Shown piece after piece: positions 57,134 to 60,916 of a stretch of DNA of 60,916 bases (within the stretch, counting starts at the first letter, position 1; each line of letters starts with the position of its first letter). This DNA comes from Pseudomonas eutrophicaquae (GTDB taxonomy: Bacteria > Pseudomonadota > Gammaproteobacteria > Pseudomonadales > Pseudomonadaceae), in the NCBI RefSeq assembly GCF_023544715.1, contig NZ_JAMJEZ010000015.1:1-60916 (forward strand). Reading direction: 5' to 3'. Position numbers and translations under genes: made by a program. The notes under the pieces are model-generated. The model saw only the letters and a list, made by a program, of their open reading frames with translations. It was not told the DNA's origin and ran no database searches.

Positions 57134-57213
57134 TTCATCGAACTCCAGAATGAAAGCCAGAGCATGTCACCGCGCGATCGGAGCCGGAGCCGCGCGAATA
57201 GATCAGCGTTGCC

Positions 57214-60200
57214 TTAGATCTGCCCACCCACACCTTTGAACTTCTCTACAAAAGCCGCGATTTTCTGGAAGACAGTCTGCTTCTTGGTCAGGAATTGCGG
57301 GTTCAATGGGCTCATCTTAGGCAGAACCGCGTTGAGCTCCGTGCCATTCTCGGTGGCAAACTCGCGCTTCAGTGAGTTGGTGATATAGCGCTTGGCGGCT
57401 TCTGCGTTCAGGCCCTCGTCGCTAATCAGCTCTGCAGCCTCTCGCTGCTGTTCCGCCTGAGCGAAAGTGAAGAAGGCCTCAATTACGCTGGCCTTGTCGC
57501 CAATCTTGTCCAGATCGGTCTGGTTGATGAAGTCCACCACCAGACTTTCTTTCGCGCGGTTACCCAGACTGGCGCGAATCACACGCCGCACTTCATCCAC
57601 CAGTTCCAACTTGCTCTTGGTCTTCTTGTTGTGCTCGAAAATCAGTTCCAGGATGTAGTCCAGGTTAATCTCTTGCGACTTCAGCAGGTCCACCTCAAAG
57701 ACCACGTCATCCCAGTCGATGGTGGACTTCTCTTTCTCGGCCCCCGCCTTCTCCCGGCGTAGCCAGTCGCGCACGTCGTTGTAGGTCGAGCGATAGTCCT
57801 GAACCTTCCGCTCGGGCGGGAGCGTGATGGCTTGCAGCGCGGTCAGGTCTTCGTCACTCAGGTAGTGCTTGGCCTTGAATGTCTCAACTGCGGCAGGGTC
57901 GGCCAGATCGACGCTTTGCAACTCCTTCAAGCTGGCAAATTCGTCATAGTTCTGCAGCACGTTCTCGACGCGTAGGTATTCGCCGAACAGCTTGGCGAAG
58001 GCCTTCTTGTCCGACTCTTTCTCAATGGCGGCCGGGTCAGGGAAGCGGGCTTCCAGTTCCTGCACCACATCCATGAAGCCCCGCCGCGCTTCACCTGTAG
58101 CCGCATCGGTGAAGCCTTCCATGTACTCCTTGTAGCTCTTCTCCAGCACCACGTTCTTGGTGTTCTTGTCACCGAACAGAGTGATGGCGTCGATGGTTGC
58201 CTGCTCCAGGTCGCGGAAGGTGACGATGTTGCCGAAGGTCTTGGTGGCGTCGAAGATGCGATTGGTACGTGAGTAGGCCTGCATCAGCCCGTGATAACGC
58301 AGGTTCTTGTCGACAAACAGCGTGTTGAGCGTGGGGGCATCAAAGCCGGTCAGGAACATACCCACCACGATGAGCAGGTCGATCTCCTTGGCCTTCACCT
58401 GTTTGGCCAGATCGCGGTAGTAGTTCTGGAAGCCGTTGCTGTCCACGCTGAAGTTGGTCTTGAACAGGGCGTTGTAGTCAGCGATGGCCGCGCTCAGGAA
58501 CTCCTTGGCGCTGCTGTTCATGGCCGAGACATCAAAGCTCTCGTCCTGGATGTCGCCAATCGCGTCCTGCTCTTCGTTGGCGGCAAACGAGAAGATGGTC
58601 GCCACTTTCAGCGGCTTGTCGCTGCTCTTCTGCAACTCGCGGAAGCACTCGTAGTACAGTTTGGCGGCATCCACACTGCTGACCGCAAACATAGCGTTAA
58701 AGCCCTTGTTGCCCGCGTGCAGGCGGTGGGTCTTTTGCCGGAAGTTGTTCAGGATGTACTGGGTGATCTCGCGGATACGATCCGGGTGCAGCAGGGCTTG
58801 CCGGTTCTCCGCCGCACTCAGCTTCTTCTCGTCCTGTTCGGTCTCGATAGCCTTGAACTGCGGGCGCACATCGTTGTAGTCCACCTTGAACTTCAGCACC
58901 TTCTCGTCGCGGATCGCATCGGTGATCACATACGAATGCAGCTCACGGCCAAACACGCTCGCCGTGGTTTCGGCGCCCAAGGCGTTCTCCGGGAAGATGG
59001 GCGTGCCAGTGAAGCCGAACTGGCAGAATTTCTTAAACTTCTTCTTCAGGTTCTTCTGGGCTTCACCAAACTGGCTGCGGTGGCACTCATCGAAAATGAA
59101 CACCACTGGCTTGCCGTAGATGGGCAAGTCCGCCTCACTTTTCATCAGGTTGTTGAGCTTCTGGATGGTGGTGACGACGATCTTGTTGTCGTCCTTCTCC
59201 AGGTTGCGCTTCAGGCCCGCCGTGCTGTCCGAGCCGTTGACGCTGTCCGGCGAGAAGCGCTGGTATTCCTTCATGGTCTGGTAGTCCAGATCCTTGCGGT
59301 CCACCACGAAGAACACCTTGTCGATGAAGTCCAGCTCCGTGGCCAGGCGCGCGGCCTTGAAGCTGGTCAAGGTCTTGCCGCTGCCGGTGGTGTGCCAGAT
59401 GTAGCCGCCACTTTCGGTGGTGCTCCAGTTCCTGGCCTGATAGCTGCTGTTGATCTTCCACAGAATGCGTTCCGTGGCAGCGATCTGATAGGGCCGCATC
59501 ACCAGCAGCGTGTTGCTGACGTCGAACACCGAGTAATGCAGCAGCACATTGAGCAGTGTGTGCTTCTGGAAGAAGGTGGCCGTGAAGTCCTTCAGGTCCT
59601 TGATCAGCGTGTTGTCCGACTTCGCCCAGTTCATGGTGAAGTCGAAGCTGTTTTTGTTGCGTTGCGTGGTGTTGGCGAAGTAGCGGCTGTCGGTGCCGTT
59701 GGAGATCACGAACAGCTGCAAATACTTGAACAGGGAATGCTCGCTGTTGAAGCTCTCCTTGCTGTAGCGGTGCACCTGGTTGAAGGCTTCGCGGATGGCC
59801 ACGCCACGCTTCTTCAGCTCCACCTGCACCAGCGGCAGGCCATTGACCAGAATCGTCACGTCGTAGCGGTTGGCGTGGCTGCCGGTCTGCTCGAACTGCT
59901 TGATCACCTGCACCTTGTTGCGGGTGATGTTTTTCTTGTCCAGCAGGTAGATGTTCTGGATGCGCCCGTCGTCAAACACGAAGTCGTGGATGTAGTCGTC
60001 GTGTATCTTGCGGGTCTTCTCGACGATGCCATCGCTGGGCTTGTCGAGGAAGGTTTCAACAAACCGCAGCCACTCGCCATCGGCAAACTGCACGTCATTC
60101 AGTGCTTGCAGCTGTACGCGCACATTAGCGAGCAAGGCATCGGGCGCGTTCAGTCCGGGCAGATATTCATAACCCTGGTTCTGCAGATCCTGAATGAACT

Positions 60201-60312
60201 CGCGCTCCAGATCGCCTTCGCTCTGGTAGCTTTCGGCAACCGGCCATTCCTTGGTGTATTTATCCAGAACGATGAAGTTGCTGGATTCGGCGATGGTCTT
60301 GTAGGCAGTCAT
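57214..60312 (-). CDS. hsdR: Type I restriction enzyme subunit R (HsdR)
   Basis: HsdR is the translocase and nuclease subunit of a type I restriction system. The 1032-residue product has the N-terminal PD-(D/E)xK nuclease region ([21 protein letters not shown]). The SF2 motor has Walker A TTGSGKT, DECH in [18 protein letters not shown] and the late helicase motif [13 protein letters not shown] helical C-terminal domain contacts the methylase. It looks complete and resembles the EcoR124I (type IC) class. The ATG directly follows the stop of a small upstream frame. hsdM must lie beyond the right edge, if present. Confidence 0.96.
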   Translation of the reverse strand: MTAYKTIAESSNFIVLDKYTKEWPVAESYQSEGDLEREFIQDLQNQGYEYLPGLNAPDALLANVRVQLQALNDVQFADGEWLRFVETFLDKPSDGIVEKTRKIHDDYIHDFVFDDGRIQNIYLLDKKNITRNKVQVIKQFEQTGSHANRYDVTILVNGLPLVQVELKKRGVAIREAFNQVHRYSKESFNSEHSLFKYLQLFVISNGTDSRYFANTTQRNKNSFDFTMNWAKSDNTLIKDLKDFTATFFQKHTLLNVLLHYSVFDVSNTLLVMRPYQIAATERILWKINSSYQARNWSTTESGGYIWHTTGSGKTLTSFKAARLATELDFIDKVFFVVDRKDLDYQTMKEYQRFSPDSVNGSDSTAGLKRNLEKDDNKIVVTTIQKLNNLMKSEADLPIYGKPVVFIFDECHRSQFGEAQKNLKKKFKKFCQFGFTGTPIFPENALGAETTASVFGRELHSYVITDAIRDEKVLKFKVDYNDVRPQFKAIETEQDEKKLSAAENRQALLHPDRIREITQYILNNFRQKTHRLHAGNKGFNAMFAVSSVDAAKLYYECFRELQKSSDKPLKVATIFSFAANEEQDAIGDIQDESFDVSAMNSSAKEFLSAAIADYNALFKTNFSVDSNGFQNYYRDLAKQVKAKEIDLLIVVGMFLTGFDAPTLNTLFVDKNLRYHGLMQAYSRTNRIFDATKTFGNIVTFRDLEQATIDAITLFGDKNTKNVVLEKSYKEYMEGFTDAATGEARRGFMDVVQELEARFPDPAAIEKESDKKAFAKLFGEYLRVENVLQNYDEFASLKELQSVDLADPAAVETFKAKHYLSDEDLTALQAITLPPERKVQDYRSTYNDVRDWLRREKAGAEKEKSTIDWDDVVFEVDLLKSQEINLDYILELIFEHNKKTKSKLELVDEVRRVIRASLGNRAKESLVVDFINQTDLDKIGDKASVIEAFFTFAQAEQQREAAELISDEGLNAEAAKRYITNSLKREFATENGTELNAVLPKMSPLNPQFLTKKQTVFQKIAAFVEKFKGVGGQI

Positions 60313-60408
60313 TTACTCGCTCTCGTCCTTGCTGATCGGCGCAATCAACTCACGACACAGGGGGAAGCCCTTCCATTGGCGGGGGCGAAGGCCGGGTGGT
60401 TTGTTCAT
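60313..60408 (-). CDS. 31-residue open frame between hsdS and hsdR
   Basis: An ATG at 60408 overlaps the hsdS stop by four bases (ATGA), and the frame ends in TAA immediately before the hsdR ATG. The predicted peptide begins MNKPPGLRPRQWKGFPLC and ends ISKDESE, basic then acidic. The exact overlaps favour translation coupled to hsdS and hsdR. I know of no family. It may be a real small protein or only a coupling leader for hsdR. Confidence 0.5.
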   Translation of the reverse strand: MNKPPGLRPRQWKGFPLCRELIAPISKDESE

Positions 60409-60916
60409 GCCACTATTTGTTCAGGTCTTGGAAAGCTCAACAGCAGATCGCGGTAATACTCATATTGCCTCTGGCGCAGCTCGATTTCACGCGGCAAGCC
60501 CTCGGTGATGGAGGTGATCAGAGTGTCAAACTTGTCGAGGATGGCAACGATGCGCGCCTGCTCCGCGAGTGACTTTTCACGATCATTCGGGTATGGCACC
60601 GGCACCCTGACCTTTTTGACCCCATCAATCAACAGCCTGTTAACCTTCCCCCGGGACACATGCTTTGCCTTCTCATCAATGAAGGCTGCCGTTTGCATTA
60701 CATAGGAAATGTATTTCGGATTCATGGAGTGCCGAAAGGCGTAGCTGTCATCATGTATGGCCACTTTTCCACTGCCAAGCCAAGCCACGGCTTTACCCAC
60801 ATCTTCAACCGTCTCACCAACACCCGCCATGACAACATCGTAACCGATCCATGAACCCCATCTGCTAATAACCGGCGCATCCGCCGATGCTGTGCTCCCG
60901 ATCATTTTCAGGAGCC
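60405..60916 (-). CDS. hsdS: Type I restriction specificity subunit HsdS, C-terminal part
   Basis: The frame is open to the right edge, so only the last 169 or so residues are present. It shows part of the second target-recognition domain (SWIGYDVVMAGVGETVED, YISYVMQTAAFIDEKAKHV, VRVPVPYPNDREKSLAEQ). The conserved C-terminal helix follows (ARIVAILDKFDTLITSITEG), with the end LRQRQYEYYRDLLLSF. The segment fits the HsdS family well. An ATG at 60905 is internal and not the true start. Confidence 0.93.
   Translation of the reverse strand, partial: LLKMIGSTASADAPVISRWGSWIGYDVVMAGVGETVEDVGKAVAWLGSGKVAIHDDSYAFRHSMNPKYISYVMQTAAFIDEKAKHVSRGKVNRLLIDGVKKVRVPVPYPNDREKSLAEQARIVAILDKFDTLITSITEGLPREIELRQRQYEYYRDLLLSFPRPEQIVA

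Noticed and set aside
58291-60456. 721-codon plus-strand open frame opposite hsdR
   Set aside because: It is a shadow of hsdR. It lacks domain features, while hsdR shows all the helicase motifs.

Overview
This GC-rich window has the conserved gene order of a Pseudomonas-type gammaproteobacterium (Pseudomonadaceae). From gcvT to betT the order follows the Pseudomonas aeruginosa chromosome closely: gcvH-gcvT, iron permease and binding protein, ubiI/ubiH/pepP/ygfB, zapA, 6S RNA, ygfA, ubiD, rho, trxA, ppx, ppk, hemB, algP, algQ, dsbB, hemY-X-D-C, algR, argH, rnk, cyaY, lppL, lysA, dapF, amtB-glnK, ubiK, yifB, betT. Species-level placement cannot be made from this sequence alone. Two defence modules flank this core.

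Left end (1-10.1 kb): a complete type I-E CRISPR-Cas system on the minus strand. The order is cas3, cse1 (cas8e), cse2 (cas11), cas7e, cas5e, cas6e, cas1, cas2, then a short AT-rich leader and an array of 25 repeats and 24 spacers. The cas genes overlap or abut, apart from a 28-base gap before cas7, and every catalytic motif I looked for is present. One spacer occurs twice. Base composition is patchy inside the operon.

Middle (10.2-57 kb): housekeeping genes. They cover glycine cleavage, ferric iron uptake, ubiquinone synthesis, 6S RNA and folate metabolism, transcription termination (rho), polyphosphate turnover (ppx/ppk), heme synthesis (hemB, hemC, hemD, hemX, hemY), disulfide formation, arginine and lysine/peptidoglycan precursor synthesis, nitrogen sensing and ammonium uptake (glnK-amtB behind a sigma-54/NtrC-type promoter) and choline uptake. 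Several loci depart from the expected Pseudomonas pattern. AlgR has lost most of its receiver-domain catalytic residues, and the gene for its partner kinase algZ is missing between algR and argH. The xerC position holds a short protein that keeps only fragments of a tyrosine-recombinase domain. AlgP lacks its long Lys-Pro-Ala repeat tail. gcvP does not adjoin gcvH; the cas operon lies there instead.

Right end (57-60.9 kb): a type I restriction-modification locus on the minus strand, with hsdR complete and the 3' part of hsdS running off the edge. A 31-codon open frame overlaps the hsdS stop by four bases and ends exactly where hsdR begins. A 67-bp imperfect inverted repeat lies between betT and hsdR.

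I found no tRNA, rRNA or insertion-sequence transposase gene. The most unusual signals are the paired decay of AlgR and loss of AlgZ, the eroded XerC, the hsdS-hsdR small frame and the composition patches in the cas operon.
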